From the NCBI RefSeq assembly GCF_002531755.2, contig NZ_CP035002.1:248001-312000 (forward strand): a stretch of DNA of 64,000 nt. Direction: 5' to 3'. Source of the DNA: Rhizobium acidisoli. Its GTDB lineage: Bacteria; Pseudomonadota; Alphaproteobacteria; Rhizobiales; Rhizobiaceae. A program made the position numbers and the translations under genes. Shown piece after piece: positions 18,101 through 26,917 of this stretch (positions within the stretch are counted from its first letter, which is position 1; the number at the start of each line of letters is the position of its first letter). Under the pieces are notes generated by a model that was not told the origin of the DNA, ran no database searches, and saw nothing but the letters and a program-made list of their open reading frames with translations.

Positions 18101-18739
18101 ATCGGCGGGGCCTATATGTGCATCTACGGCATGGAAGGACCGGGCGGCTATCAGCTCTTCGGCCGGACCATCCAGGTCTGGAACACGTGGCGGGAAACGC
18201 CGGCCTTTGCCAGGGGCAAGCCCTGGCTCCTGAACTTCTTCGACCAGATCCGCTTCTTCCCGGTCAGCAATCAGGAGCTGACGGAGGCGCGCGCCGCCTT
18301 CCCGCATGGCGGCTATCCTGTCAGGATCGAAGAGACGGAGTTCTCCTACGCCGCCTATGATAGGAATATGCAGGCGAATGCGGCATCCATCGGCCGCTTC
18401 AAGGCGACGCAGCAGGCGGCCTTCGATGCCGAACGCCAGCACTGGAAGGAGGCCGGCCTCGACAGCTTCGTCGCCGATGAAGGCACAAGCGAAAATCCGG
18501 ACGCGGACATCCCCGACGGATGCTTCGGCGTCGCCAGTGCCGTGCCCGGCAATATCTGGAAATTGCTGGTCGAGCCGGGAGCCCCGGTTGCGGCCGGCGA
18601 CACACTTGCCATCATCGAATCGATGAAAATGGAAATCAACGTCACCGCCCATGCGGCAGGTCGCGTCCGCGACCTGCGCGCCGGGCCGGGGAGAAACGTC
18701 AAAGCCGGCGATATCATCGTCGTCCTGGAGGAATGCTGA
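15200..18739 (+). CDS. Guanidine carboxylase (urea carboxylase family)
   Basis: This 1179-residue biotin enzyme has three parts. Residues 1 to about 445 are a biotin carboxylase (FAKVLIANRGEIAVRVIR start, ATP-grasp glycine loop STAGGGGIGM). The middle is the urea-carboxylase carboxyltransferase region, made of KipA/KipI-like units (SSIQELPGRLGLWHVGVPPS, later KYNPARTWTPENAVGIGGAY). The C-terminal carrier domain has the biotinyl motif ESMKME with Lys1143. It uses ATP and bicarbonate to carboxylate guanidine. Older annotation would read urea carboxylase. The riboswitch and the deiminase genes point to guanidine, and urea is at most a side substrate. It is followed directly by allophanate hydrolase. 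Confidence 0.93.
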   Translation: MFAKVLIANRGEIAVRVIRILRRMGIASVAVYSDADRFSKPVLLADEAVRLGPAPAGESYLNVDAVIAACKATGAEAVHPGYGFLSENIGFAERLAAEGIAFIGPRPEHLSAFGLKHTARELAKASGVPLLPGTDLLRSVEEALLAAETVGYPVMLKSTAGGGGIGMQLCADAAGLKASFESVQRTARASFGDARVYIERFVAEARHVEVQIFGDGKGAVIALGERDCSLQRRNQKVVEETPAPGLSAETRARLHKAAVDLGASVSYESAGTVEFIYDPQRGEFYFLEVNTRLQVEHPVTEAVFGIDLVEWMIRQAAGEDVLSGAGALVQKGAAIEMRIYAEMPHADFRPSAGLLTEVVFPDDARVDGWIETGTEVTPFYDPMLAKLIVAAEDRPAAIEKLKAALAATAISGIETNLDYLRAIAASELLAGGKVATTALRDFAFVPDIVEVIAPGAQSSIQELPGRLGLWHVGVPPSGPMDERSFRHANRLVGNGDQTAALELTVSGPTLRFYADQTIALAGARMAMTCDGVRLPHDEPFLIRGGQVLSVGTIEGPGQRAYLAVAGGFAAPVVLGSRATFGLGQFGGNATGTLKPGHVLHFARQAPVEPAKPAAEPAALSREWDVGVVYGPHGAPDFFQNSDIETLFSAAYEVHFNSARTGVRLIGPAPLWARRDGGEAGLHPSNLHDNAYAIGAIDFTGDMPIILGPDGPSLGGFVCPAVIARDEQWKMGQFKPGDRIRFHAVARPEDPIAGPAVRRIAEDTGSPIVGVSEDGPVSVVYRRQGDDNLLVEYGPMTLDIALRLRVHLLMQAVAEARLPGIVDLTPGIRSLQIHYDGTQLTRRRLLGLLAEIETTLPAAQDVKVPSRIVHLPLSWNDPDAELAMRKYQELVRPNAPWCPDNIEFIRRINGLPDEQAVRDIVFDASYFVLGLGDVYLGAPVATPIDPRHRLVTTKYNPARTWTPENAVGIGGAYMCIYGMEGPGGYQLFGRTIQVWNTWRETPAFARGKPWLLNFFDQIRFFPVSNQELTEARAAFPHGGYPVRIEETEFSYAAYDRNMQANAASIGRFKATQQAAFDAERQHWKEAGLDSFVADEGTSENPDADIPDGCFGVASAVPGNIWKLLVEPGAPVAAGDTLAIIESMKMEINVTAHAAGRVRDLRAGPGRNVKAGDIIVVLEEC

Positions 18740-18741
18740 AC

Positions 18742-20547
18742 ATGCTGCCGACCATTCTCGATCTCTCAAGCCTTCGTGCGGCCTATCGCTCCGGCCTGAC
18801 GCCGCTCGACATCGTCGAAGAGGTGATCGCCCGCCGCGCCGCCTCGAAAGATCCGGCAATCTTCATTACGCCGGTGCCGGATGACGAGTTGCGCTCTGCC
18901 GCCAAGGCTCTGATGGCGCGCGCGCCGGAGGCAAACAGCCTGCCGCTCTGGGGCGTGCCGTTCGCAGTGAAGGACAATATCGATGCCGCCGGCCTGCCGA
19001 CGACCGCCGCCTGCCCGGCCTATGAATATCGGCCGGACGTCGATTCTACCGTCGTCGCCAGATTGAAGGCAGCCGGCGCCATTGTGATCGGCAAAACCAA
19101 TCTCGACCAGTTCGCGACCGGCCTCAACGGTACACGCTCACCCTATGGCGCGCCACGTTCTGTCTTCGATAAGGCCTATATATCCGGCGGCTCGAGCTCG
19201 GGATCAGCGGTCACGGTTGCCTCCGGCCTCGCCGCCTTCTCGCTCGGCACGGATACGGCAGGCTCCGGCCGCGTGCCGGCGGCGCTCAACAATCTGGTCG
19301 GCATCAAGCCGACGCCGGGGCTTCTTCCGAATACCGGCGCAATTCCGGCCTGCAGGAGTGTCGACTGCATCACGATCTTCGCTCCGACCGTCGGTGACGG
19401 CATTGCGATCCGCAGGGTCGCCGAGGGATTTGACGCTGCCGATCCTTTCTCGCGTCGAGCCAAGCCGGCGACGCTGCCGGTGTCGGGGTTGCGCATCGGC
19501 GTCCTGACCGGCGTGGAACGGGAATTCTTCGGCGACAAGGAGGTGGAGGCGCTTTACGACCAGGCGATCGAGCGGGCCAGAGCGCTCGGCGCGACTATCG
19601 TGGCTTTCGACTACGCACCCTTCCGCGAGGCCGCCGCTCTCCTTTACGACGGGCCGTGGGTCGCCGAACGCCTGGCGGCGGTCGAGGACTTCCTCGCCAC
19701 GAATGCAGCCGATTTCGACCCGACGGTGCGGGGGATTATCGAGGGCGCCAGGGGCAAATCAGCGGTCAACGCCTTCAATGGCCGATATCGGCTGGAAGAA
19801 CTGCGCCGAAAGACCGAGGCCGAATGGGAAAAGGCGGACGTGCTTCTGCTTCCGACCGCGCCGACCACCTACACCGTCGCCGACATGCTTGCCGATCCTG
19901 TCGTGCTGAACGGCCGCCTCGGCCGCTACACCAATTTCGTCAACCTTCTCGATTGCGCGGCGATCGCCGTTCCGGCCGGCTTCGGAAACGGCAACTTGCC
20001 GGGCGGTGTGACAGTGATCGCGCCCGCTTTCACCGACGATGCGCTGGCGCCGCTTGCCGATGCGCTGCATCGCACAGCCGCCTCCGGTATGGGTATCGAC
20101 CGGGAGGCGGCGATCCCTGAGGCGAGCCGCGTTGTGGCTGTCGATGACGGCTTCGTCGAGATCGTCGTCGTCGGTGCGCATCTGACCGGCATGCCGCTCA
20201 ATCACGAGCTGACCGGCGCCGGCGCCCGGTTGGTCAAGACCTGCAGCACATCAGGCGAATATCGTCTCTTTGTGCTGCCGGATACCGTGCCGCCGAAGCC
20301 AGGCCTCATCCGCGAACCTGGCTTCCAGGGCGCCGGTCTGGAGGTCGAGGTCTGGGCACTGCCGGCCGATGCCTTCGGGCGCTTTGTCCAAAAGATCCCG
20401 GCACCGCTCGGCATTGGAAAGGTGGCGCTCGACGACGGCACGAGTGTTTCCGGTTTTCTCTGCGAGGCGCATGCAGTGAAGGGCGCGGAGGACATCACCT
20501 CGCTCGGCGGCTGGCGAAGCTATATCAGCACCAGATTGGCGAGCTGA
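18742..20547 (+). CDS. atzF: Allophanate hydrolase
   Basis: This 601-residue enzyme has an N-terminal amidase-signature domain with the catalytic triad visible: Lys77 in VKDNID, the Ser cluster in SGGSSSGSA (148-156) and Ser175 in DTAGSGR. The C-terminal domain of about 130 residues is the allophanate hydrolase extension. It splits allophanate to two ammonia and two CO2, the last step of guanidine breakdown. The ATG at 18742 has GGAGGA nine bases upstream; the ATG at 18733 lies directly against that site and is less likely. The two genes are nearly contiguous, so they are coupled. Confidence 0.93.
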   Translation: MLPTILDLSSLRAAYRSGLTPLDIVEEVIARRAASKDPAIFITPVPDDELRSAAKALMARAPEANSLPLWGVPFAVKDNIDAAGLPTTAACPAYEYRPDVDSTVVARLKAAGAIVIGKTNLDQFATGLNGTRSPYGAPRSVFDKAYISGGSSSGSAVTVASGLAAFSLGTDTAGSGRVPAALNNLVGIKPTPGLLPNTGAIPACRSVDCITIFAPTVGDGIAIRRVAEGFDAADPFSRRAKPATLPVSGLRIGVLTGVEREFFGDKEVEALYDQAIERARALGATIVAFDYAPFREAAALLYDGPWVAERLAAVEDFLATNAADFDPTVRGIIEGARGKSAVNAFNGRYRLEELRRKTEAEWEKADVLLLPTAPTTYTVADMLADPVVLNGRLGRYTNFVNLLDCAAIAVPAGFGNGNLPGGVTVIAPAFTDDALAPLADALHRTAASGMGIDREAAIPEASRVVAVDDGFVEIVVVGAHLTGMPLNHELTGAGARLVKTCSTSGEYRLFVLPDTVPPKPGLIREPGFQGAGLEVEVWALPADAFGRFVQKIPAPLGIGKVALDDGTSVSGFLCEAHAVKGAEDITSLGGWRSYISTRLAS

Positions 20548-20563
20548 ACGTGAGGAGCGAAAA

Positions 20564-20653
20564 ATGGCGAAGATGTTCAAGCGGCTTGTCGCGCTTCTTC
20601 TGACGGGGCTGATCGCGCGAACCAGGGCGATCGGCAGGCCGAGTCAGCGCTGA
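20564..20653 (+). CDS. Small putative membrane peptide at the end of the guanidine operon
   Basis: A 29-codon frame starts 16 bp after the allophanate hydrolase stop. It has a strong ribosome binding site (GAGGAGCGA) and encodes a basic N-terminus followed by a hydrophobic run (LVALLLTGLIA). It resembles a one-helix membrane peptide. No family is recognised. It could be a real last cistron of the operon or a chance frame; the ribosome binding site is the main support. It ends 5 bp before the convergent VOC gene. Confidence 0.45.
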   Translation: MAKMFKRLVALLLTGLIARTRAIGRPSQR

Positions 20654-20657
20654 CGGC

Positions 20658-21053
20658 TTACCGTTTCTCGGCAAGCTCGATCTGAATACCGTCGGGATCG
20701 CGCAGGAAGGCAACTTTGTGCAGCACCTCGGCATTGATAGCCAGGCGCGGCCTTTCCTTGATCTCGACGCCGGCCTTTTCCAGCCGGGCGAAGGTCTCAT
20801 CGACACTGTCGAACAGGAAGGTCAGATGGCGCAGGCCGGCCGTACCCTCAGGCACATCCACCGCCCTTGCCGCCCCACCCGCCGGTGCGACGATTTCGAG
20901 CATGCCGCCGCCGGCATCGAGAAAGGCGATCTCTCCGCCGTCGGCCATGACCTTGCGCAGATGCAGGCGCAGGCCGAGCAGGCCGCAATAGAAACCGACC
21001 GTGCGGTCCATGTCGCTGACCGTCATGCCGACATGCTCGAAGGATTTCAGCAT
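20658..21053 (-). CDS. VOC superfamily (glyoxalase/dioxygenase-like) protein
   Basis: This 131-residue protein shows the paired beta-alpha-beta-beta-beta units of the vicinal oxygen chelate fold. The start FEHVGMTVSDMDRTVGFYCGLLGL and the later GLRHLTFLFDSVDET each supply a metal-ligand His. Glu residues near the ends of both halves (MLEIVAP and IQIELAEKR) complete a likely metal site. It lies 18 bp downstream of a Gfo/Idh/MocA gene in the same direction. Isomerase, epimerase and lyase activities all occur in the family, so the reaction is open. Confidence 0.85.
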   Translation of the reverse strand: MLKSFEHVGMTVSDMDRTVGFYCGLLGLRLHLRKVMADGGEIAFLDAGGGMLEIVAPAGGAARAVDVPEGTAGLRHLTFLFDSVDETFARLEKAGVEIKERPRLAINAEVLHKVAFLRDPDGIQIELAEKR

Positions 21054-21071
21054 GAAACGCCCTCCTCCCGT

Positions 21072-22166
21072 TCAGCCGGCCGCCGGGCGCCGTTCTTCTT
21101 CAGGAAGCCAGGACCGGTAGAGCGGATGATCGGCGGCGATCGGCATCGGCGTCGGCTGGCCGGTGCGCTGCGAGAAATAAGCGGCCGTCACCAGTTCCAG
21201 CGAATTGCGGGCATCCTGCAGCGTCACCGGCGGCTCCTTGTCCTCGACGATCGCCTTATGGAAGAGTTCGAACTGACGGGTGTAGCCGTCCTCGCCGAGC
21301 ACATAGGCGGCGAGCGCCGCGTCGATTTTCGCCTGGTGCTCCTCGGTACCTGCCGTGAAGACCCAGGGATCGCGGCCCATCGTATAGGGTTCGAGGATGC
21401 TTTCGGCGACGAGATCGCTGAAGCAGAAGCGAAGCCGCGAGATTTCCTTGCGCGAGCCGAGCGTCATCGACAGCGTCGCCAGCGAGCCGTTCTGCATCTT
21501 CACCGAAAGGGCTGCCGTATCTTCCACCTGGATCGGGTTGACCAGCGTCGCGCCATAGGAAAACACCTCGGCGCAGGGGCCGTGCACATAATTCAGCATG
21601 TCATGGGCGTGGATCGCGTGGCCGAGAAGGCCGCCGCCAAGTTCGGTCGCCCATTTGCCGCGCCACGGCACGGCGTAATAGTCCGGCCCGCGCCACCAAT
21701 GCGTCTCGATCGTCGTCAGGAACGGCTTGCCGGCAAGACCGCTGTCGATCAGCAGCTTCAGCTTCTGCAGGCCGGAGCCATAGCGATACTGGAAGATCGG
21801 CATCAGCTTCCTGCCGGGGAAACGGGCGAGGATGCGGCCCATCTCGTCGACCTCGGCAATCGAGCCGAAGAGCGGCTTCTCGCAGATTACATGTTTGCCG
21901 GATTCGATGCCCTTGCGGCAAAGTTCGAAATGCGAACTCGGCGGCGTCGAAATGTCGATGATGTCGAGATCGTCGCGGGCAAACAGCCCATCCGTATCCT
22001 GGGTATATTCGCCAATACCGTATTCCTCGCATAGCGCCCTGCCGCGCTCCTCATCGAGCGAGCAGAGCACGGGAACCTCGAAGAGATCCTTGTTCCAGCC
22101 GAAGCCGGCCAGATGCCGCGCCGCAATGCCTGCGCCGATGACGCCGACGCGTAGTTTCCTGGTCAT
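21072..22166 (-). CDS. Gfo/Idh/MocA family oxidoreductase
   Basis: This 364-residue NAD(P)-dependent dehydrogenase starts with the Rossmann sequence RVGVIGAGIAARH. The catalytic Lys lies in CEKPLFGS (near residue 98), and the later GGGLLGHAIHAHDML segment holds the active-site His. The ATG at 22166 has a GAGGAGA ribosome binding site; the longer open frame upstream lacks homology. It follows another Gfo/Idh/MocA gene after 10 bp and precedes a VOC gene, so the three probably form a sugar or inositol-type catabolic operon. Confidence 0.9.
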   Translation of the reverse strand: MTRKLRVGVIGAGIAARHLAGFGWNKDLFEVPVLCSLDEERGRALCEEYGIGEYTQDTDGLFARDDLDIIDISTPPSSHFELCRKGIESGKHVICEKPLFGSIAEVDEMGRILARFPGRKLMPIFQYRYGSGLQKLKLLIDSGLAGKPFLTTIETHWWRGPDYYAVPWRGKWATELGGGLLGHAIHAHDMLNYVHGPCAEVFSYGATLVNPIQVEDTAALSVKMQNGSLATLSMTLGSRKEISRLRFCFSDLVAESILEPYTMGRDPWVFTAGTEEHQAKIDAALAAYVLGEDGYTRQFELFHKAIVEDKEPPVTLQDARNSLELVTAAYFSQRTGQPTPMPIAADHPLYRSWLPEEERRPAAG

Positions 22167-22176
22167 GATATTCTCC

Positions 22177-23187
22177 TCAGCGAGCGCCGATGCGCGCGGC
22201 TTTCGCCTGGGCGTCGAGCGAAAGGCGGCAGACCTCGAAAACATGATCCTGCGTCATCGCCGTCTGTGTGCGGTTGCCGACATCGGCGGTGAAAGCATCG
22301 AAATAGTCGAGTTTTTCGCCGCTGCAATCGATATGGGTCATCTCCTTGCCGTTGATGAGGAAGAGGTGATCCTTGCCCGGCCGGCCGGCGATATCGATAT
22401 ATTTGCGCAGTTCGATATAACCCTCGGTGCCGAGGATGGTCAGGCGTCCGTCACCCCAGGTCGGCAGCGCCTCCGGGGTGAACCAGTCGACGCGGACATA
22501 ACCTGCCGCCCTGTCCGAACGCAGCAGCACTTCGCCGAAATCCTGGAAATCAGGCTTGTCGGGCATGCCGAAATTGCCGATCGAGCTGGCAATGACCTCG
22601 CCCGAGGTCGAGCCGGTATAGAACAGGAACTGGTCGACCTGATGCGAGGCGATGTCGACGATGATGCCGCCGAAGGCTTCGGGATCGAAGAACCAGTCCG
22701 GCCGGGTCGGCAGCTGCAGCCGATGAGGGCCGACGCCGAGCGTCTGGATCACCTTGCCGATCGCGCCGTCGGCGACGAGCTTGCCGGCCTTGACGGCGGA
22801 GCGCACGCAATGGCGCTCGGAAAAGCAGATCGAGAAGATCTTGCCGGTTTCGGCGACGGTCTTCCTAACCTCTTCGAGCTGGGCGAAGGTCGTCACACCC
22901 GGCTTGTCGGTCATTACGTCCTTGCCCGCTTTCATCGCCCGGATGGCAAGCCCGGCGCGGTCGCGCGGGATCGCGGCGATGCAGATGACGTCGATCGACG
23001 GATCGTCGAACAGCTTCTCCCGGTCGATCTGCGGCGCATCGGGATAGGTCTTCTCGAAGGCTTCGCGCAACGCCGGGACCGACGTCTGCGGGCAATAGCC
23101 GACGAACTCGCCGCCTGACGCGAGCAGTCCCTTCACGTGATCGAACGTATGCCCATGGTCGATTCCGACGGCGGCAAATCTCAACAT
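22177..23187 (-). CDS. Gfo/Idh/MocA family oxidoreductase
   Basis: This 336-residue protein has an early Rossmann strand (LRFAAVGIDHGHTF) with a less canonical glycine pattern than its neighbour. The catalytic motif is TDKPGVTT and the His-containing segment is GGIIVDIASHQVDQF. Together with the GIDHGH start these suggest a separate subfamily. The ATG at 23187 has GGAGGAT ten bases upstream. It is the first gene of a three-gene leftward operon, facing a rightward fumarylacetoacetate hydrolase family gene across a 368 bp AT-rich gap. Confidence 0.88.
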   Translation of the reverse strand: MLRFAAVGIDHGHTFDHVKGLLASGGEFVGYCPQTSVPALREAFEKTYPDAPQIDREKLFDDPSIDVICIAAIPRDRAGLAIRAMKAGKDVMTDKPGVTTFAQLEEVRKTVAETGKIFSICFSERHCVRSAVKAGKLVADGAIGKVIQTLGVGPHRLQLPTRPDWFFDPEAFGGIIVDIASHQVDQFLFYTGSTSGEVIASSIGNFGMPDKPDFQDFGEVLLRSDRAAGYVRVDWFTPEALPTWGDGRLTILGTEGYIELRKYIDIAGRPGKDHLFLINGKEMTHIDCSGEKLDYFDAFTADVGNRTQTAMTQDHVFEVCRLSLDAQAKAARIGAR

Positions 23188-23555
23188 CGCTGCAATATCC
23201 TCCGGGATTTTCTGAGCACCGACCGCGGCCGGCATCCTCCATGTCGGGCAAAACAGATAACGAAAGCTGGCGTCTGTCAAGGCAAGATCCGAGGTGAAAT
23301 CGCCCGTGTCGAGAATTAAATATCTGAAATTCAATGGTTATTTTGTATCTAAATAGTTATTTTGCAAGCTTTTGGCGATTGAGATTTACCCAGAGGGCGA
23401 CCGTTCGATCCGATCGGGCGAAGGTCTTTTTCCCTAGCCTATCTTGCCCGATCTCGATGAATGTGATCGATTTCGGCGACCGCCGGGCTGGAGGGCGGCA
23501 ACGACCCCGAAAAATTTCAAAGAGCGCTCCCCGCTCGCTGTGACGGAAGATCCCC
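23188..23555. promoter_or_regulatory. Divergent promoter region with short direct repeats
   Basis: This 368 bp gap contains an AT-rich core at about 23315-23365. GTTATTTTG occurs twice in direct orientation (23337-23345 and 23356-23364), starts 19 bp apart, roughly two helical turns. This suits promoters for both flanking operons and a shared regulator. No regulator gene lies next to it. No coding sequence is supported in the gap. Confidence 0.45.
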
Positions 23556-24716
23556 ATGTCTCATCCCCTTCTCGATGCCGCCGCTTCGGGTGGTCTTTTT
23601 GTCGGCCGCGTCTGGTCCCCCGAGGTTGCCGGGCCGAGCGTCGTGACGCTGCGGGAGGGTTCGCTGGTCGACATCACCTCGCGAGAGGCGCCGACGCTGA
23701 GCGCCCTGCTCGAGAAAGACGATGCCGCAGGCTTCGCCCGCGCTGCAGATGGCAAGGCGATGGGCTCGCTGGAGGAGATCGCTGCCAACAGCACCGGAAC
23801 GCCGGATGAAACACGCCCTTTTCTGCTTGCGCCCGTCGACCTGCAGGCGGTCAAGGCTTGCGGCGTCACCTTCGCCCAGTCGATGATCGAGCGTGTCATC
23901 GAGGAAAAGGCCGCCGGCAATCCGGAGCGCGCCGCCTCGATCCGCGAGCGCGTCAGCACGCTGATCGGCGGCAGCCTCACCAATCTGAAGGCCGGTTCGC
24001 CGGAGGCGGCCAAGGTCAAGCAGGCCCTGATCGACGAAGGTATGTGGTCGCAATATCTCGAAGTCGGCATCGGCCCCGATGCCGAGGTCTTCACCAAGGC
24101 GCCGGTGCTCTCCTCGGTTGGCTGGGGTGCGGATGTCGGCTTGCATCCGATCTCGACCTGGAACAATCCCGAGCCGGAAATCGTGCTCGCGGTCAACAGC
24201 CGCGGTGAAATCAAGGGTGCGACGCTCGGCAACGACGTCAATCTGCGCGACGTCGAGGGCCGCTCGGCGTTGCTGCTCGGCAAGGCCAAGGACAACAACG
24301 CCTCTTGCTCGATCGGTCCTTTCATTCGTCTGTTCGATGCCGATTACGGCCTGGACGACGTTCGCAAGGCCGAACTGGATCTGAAAGTCACCGGCCAGGA
24401 CGGTTTCGTGCTCAACGGCAAGAGCTCGATGTCAAAGATCAGCCGCGATCCGACCGATCTCGTCAAACAGACGCTTGGGCCCCATCATCAATATCCCGAC
24501 GGCTTCATGCTCTTTCTCGGCACGCTGTTTGCGCCGACCCAGGATCGCGACGCGCCGAAGCAGGGCTTCACCCACAAGCTCGGCGACGTGGTCGAAATTT
24601 CCTCGGTCGGCCTCGGTGCGCTCGTCAATACCGTACGGCTCTCCACCGAATGCCCGCCCTGGACCTTCGGCATTTCGGCGTTGATGCGCAACCTCGCAAA
24701 GCGCGGATTGCTTTGA
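23556..24716 (+). CDS. Fumarylacetoacetate hydrolase (FAH) family protein
   Basis: This 386-residue protein has the FAH C-terminal fold. The metal-binding region includes the paired acidic motif EPEIVLAV, the block LGNDVNLRDVEGRS and the later FGISALM end. At 386 residues it is longer than the common 280-residue bacterial members. It matches the group often found beside sugar-acid genes, where a 2-keto-3-deoxy acid is cleaved or dehydrated. It is divergent from two Gfo/Idh/MocA genes, which supports a sugar-acid role. The exact substrate is inferred only. Confidence 0.85.
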   Translation: MSHPLLDAAASGGLFVGRVWSPEVAGPSVVTLREGSLVDITSREAPTLSALLEKDDAAGFARAADGKAMGSLEEIAANSTGTPDETRPFLLAPVDLQAVKACGVTFAQSMIERVIEEKAAGNPERAASIRERVSTLIGGSLTNLKAGSPEAAKVKQALIDEGMWSQYLEVGIGPDAEVFTKAPVLSSVGWGADVGLHPISTWNNPEPEIVLAVNSRGEIKGATLGNDVNLRDVEGRSALLLGKAKDNNASCSIGPFIRLFDADYGLDDVRKAELDLKVTGQDGFVLNGKSSMSKISRDPTDLVKQTLGPHHQYPDGFMLFLGTLFAPTQDRDAPKQGFTHKLGDVVEISSVGLGALVNTVRLSTECPPWTFGISALMRNLAKRGLL

Positions 24717-24728
24717 CTCTTTGATTCT

Positions 24729-24774
24729 GCGCATTTCCGGGCGGAAAACCGCTTCGCACTTTTCCTGAAATGCT
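24729..24774. repeat. Rhizobial palindromic intergenic element
   Basis: A 46 bp nested palindrome lies between convergent genes. GCATTTC pairs with GAAATGC at the ends, and GGAAAA with TTTTCC inside. It matches the type of short interspersed palindrome found many times in Rhizobium genomes. In this position it may also act as a transcription end. Confidence 0.7.
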
Positions 24775-24778
24775 TAAG

Positions 24779-26917
24779 CTACTGGTTTCGCCGCCTGCCC
24801 TGCAGCAGGTCGAGGACGGAGTTTGCCGCCTCGAGGACGTTGGTGCCCGGACCGAACACGGCCGCAACGCCGTGTTCGTGCAGGAATTCATAATCCTGCC
24901 GCGGGATGACGCCGCCGCAGACGACGATGATATCGTCACCGCCCTTTTCCCTCAGCCTGTCGATCAGCTGCGGCAGCAGCGTCCTGTGGCCTGCCGCGAG
25001 CGACGAGACGCCGACGACATTGACCTTTTCATCAAGCGCCAACGCGACAGCCTCGTCGGGCGTCTGGAACAGCGGGCCGGCGAGCACATCGAAGCCGATA
25101 TCGCCGAAGGCCGAGGCGATCACCTTGGCGCCGCGGTCGTGCCCATCCTGACCGAGCTTGGCGACCATGATTTTCGGCCGGCGCCCCATCGCTTCCGTGA
25201 CCTCCGTCATGCGCTCCTTGAGGACGGCGAGTTCCGGCTCGTTGTCATAGGCCTCGCCGTAGACGCCTGCGATGACCTCAGACGTTGCGGCATGATCGCC
25301 GAAGGCCTCGCGCATGGCATCGGATATTTCGCCGACGGTGGCGCGGGCCCGCGCCGCTTCGATTGCGGCTTCCAGCAGGTTGCCGCGGCCGCTGCGTGCG
25401 GTCTCGGCCAGGGCAGCCAGCGTCTCGCGCACGGCATTGCCGTCGCGGCGGCGCTTCGTTTCCTCGATGCGTTTGATCTGCGCGGTGCGCACCGCGCTGT
25501 TGTCGATCTCCAGAATGTCGATCGGCTGCTCGCTGTCGAGCCTGTAGCGATTGACGCCGACGATGACCTCCTCGCCCTTGTCGACGGCGGCCTGGCGGCG
25601 CGCGGCAGCCTCTTCGATCAGCCGCTTCGGCAGGCCCTCATTGACGGCCTTGGTCATGCCGCCGAGTGCCTCCACCTCCTCGATCAGCGCCCAAGCCGTG
25701 TCGGCAAGCTCTTTCGTCAGGCTCTCGACGTAGTAAGAGCCGGCCAGCGGATCGACCACCTTGGTGACGCCGGTTTCATGCTGCAGGATCAGCTGGGTGT
25801 TGCGGGCGATGCGGGCGGAAAATTCCGTCGGCAGCGCGATCGCCTCGTCGAAGGAATTGGTGTGCAGTGACTGCGTGCCGCCGAGCACGGCCGACATAGC
25901 CTCGAAGGCGGTGCGGATGATGTTGTTATAGGGATCCTGCTCCTGCAGCGAGACACCGGAGGTCTGGCAATGGGTGCGCAGCATCAGCGAGGAGGCTTTC
26001 TTCGGCTGGAACTCCTCCATGATCCGGCTCCAGAGCAGCCGGGCAGCGCGCAGTTTCGCCGCCTCCATGAAAAAGTTCATGCCGATGGCAAAGAAGAAGG
26101 AGAGCCTTCCGGCGAAGTCGTCGACGTTCAGGCCCTTGGCGATCGCCGCCCTGACATATTCGCGGCCATCGGCCAGCGTGAAGGCGAGTTCCTGGACGAG
26201 CGTCGCGCCGGCTTCCTGCATGTGGTAGCCGGAGATCGAAATCGAGTTGAATTTCGGCATCTCCCTTGCCGTATATTCGATGATGTCGGCAACGATCCGC
26301 ATCGAGGGTTCCGGCGGATAGATATAGGTGTTGCGGACCATGAACTCCTTGAGGATGTCGTTCTGGATGGTTCCTGATAGATCGGCCTTCGAAACGCCCT
26401 GCTCTTCGCCGGCGACGATGAAGGAGGCAAGGATCGGGATGACGGCGCCGTTCATGGTCATCGACACCGACATATCGCCGAGCGGAATGCCGTTGAACAG
26501 GATCTTCATGTCCTCGACGCTGTCGATCGCAACACCGGCCTTGCCGACATCACCCTCGACGCGCGGATGATCGCTGTCATAACCGCGATGGGTGGCAAGA
26601 TCGAAGGCCACCGACAGGCCCTTCTGGCCGGCGGCAAGATTCTTCCGGTAAAAAGCGTTCGACGCTTCCGCCGTCGAAAAGCCGGCATACTGGCGGATCG
26701 TCCAGGGCCGGCCGGCATACATGGTCGCGCGCGGGCCGCGGGTGAAAGGCGAAAAACCGGGAAGCGAGCCGAGATGCTCGGCGCCCTCGAGATCCTCGGC
26801 CGTATAGAGCGGCTTGACGGCAATACCCTCAGGCGTCTGCCAGGTCAGCGTCTCAGGCGCGGTGCGCAACTCCTTTTGCGCCAGCTCCGCCCAATCCGAC
26901 AATGTCTTCTTCGTCAT
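24779..26917 (-). CDS. scpA: Methylmalonyl-CoA mutase
   Basis: This 712-residue adenosylcobalamin enzyme interconverts methylmalonyl-CoA and succinyl-CoA in propionate and polyhydroxyalkanoate metabolism. The N-terminal part is the substrate barrel ([20 protein letters not shown] region). The C-terminal B12 domain has the base-off motif DGHDRG followed by [10 protein letters not shown]. The length matches single-chain bacterial mutases. No second subunit, epimerase or MeaB-type chaperone gene is adjacent. Its product enters the TCA cycle. Confidence 0.95.
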   Translation of the reverse strand: MTKKTLSDWAELAQKELRTAPETLTWQTPEGIAVKPLYTAEDLEGAEHLGSLPGFSPFTRGPRATMYAGRPWTIRQYAGFSTAEASNAFYRKNLAAGQKGLSVAFDLATHRGYDSDHPRVEGDVGKAGVAIDSVEDMKILFNGIPLGDMSVSMTMNGAVIPILASFIVAGEEQGVSKADLSGTIQNDILKEFMVRNTYIYPPEPSMRIVADIIEYTAREMPKFNSISISGYHMQEAGATLVQELAFTLADGREYVRAAIAKGLNVDDFAGRLSFFFAIGMNFFMEAAKLRAARLLWSRIMEEFQPKKASSLMLRTHCQTSGVSLQEQDPYNNIIRTAFEAMSAVLGGTQSLHTNSFDEAIALPTEFSARIARNTQLILQHETGVTKVVDPLAGSYYVESLTKELADTAWALIEEVEALGGMTKAVNEGLPKRLIEEAAARRQAAVDKGEEVIVGVNRYRLDSEQPIDILEIDNSAVRTAQIKRIEETKRRRDGNAVRETLAALAETARSGRGNLLEAAIEAARARATVGEISDAMREAFGDHAATSEVIAGVYGEAYDNEPELAVLKERMTEVTEAMGRRPKIMVAKLGQDGHDRGAKVIASAFGDIGFDVLAGPLFQTPDEAVALALDEKVNVVGVSSLAAGHRTLLPQLIDRLREKGGDDIIVVCGGVIPRQDYEFLHEHGVAAVFGPGTNVLEAANSVLDLLQGRRRNQ

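Noticed and set aside
15200..18739. Annotation as urea carboxylase
   Set aside because: The domain order would fit urea carboxylase, but the guanidine-I riboswitch and the two deiminase-type genes in the operon favour guanidine as substrate.
16259..18859. An 866-codon frame antisense to the guanidine carboxylase gene
   Set aside because: It is a shadow of the carboxylase coding sequence, rich in Arg, Asp and Gly without any domain. The sense frame has full biotin carboxylase and carrier motifs.
24770..25870. A 366-codon frame antisense to methylmalonyl-CoA mutase
   Set aside because: It has no motifs and overlaps the B12-binding end of an intact mutase gene.
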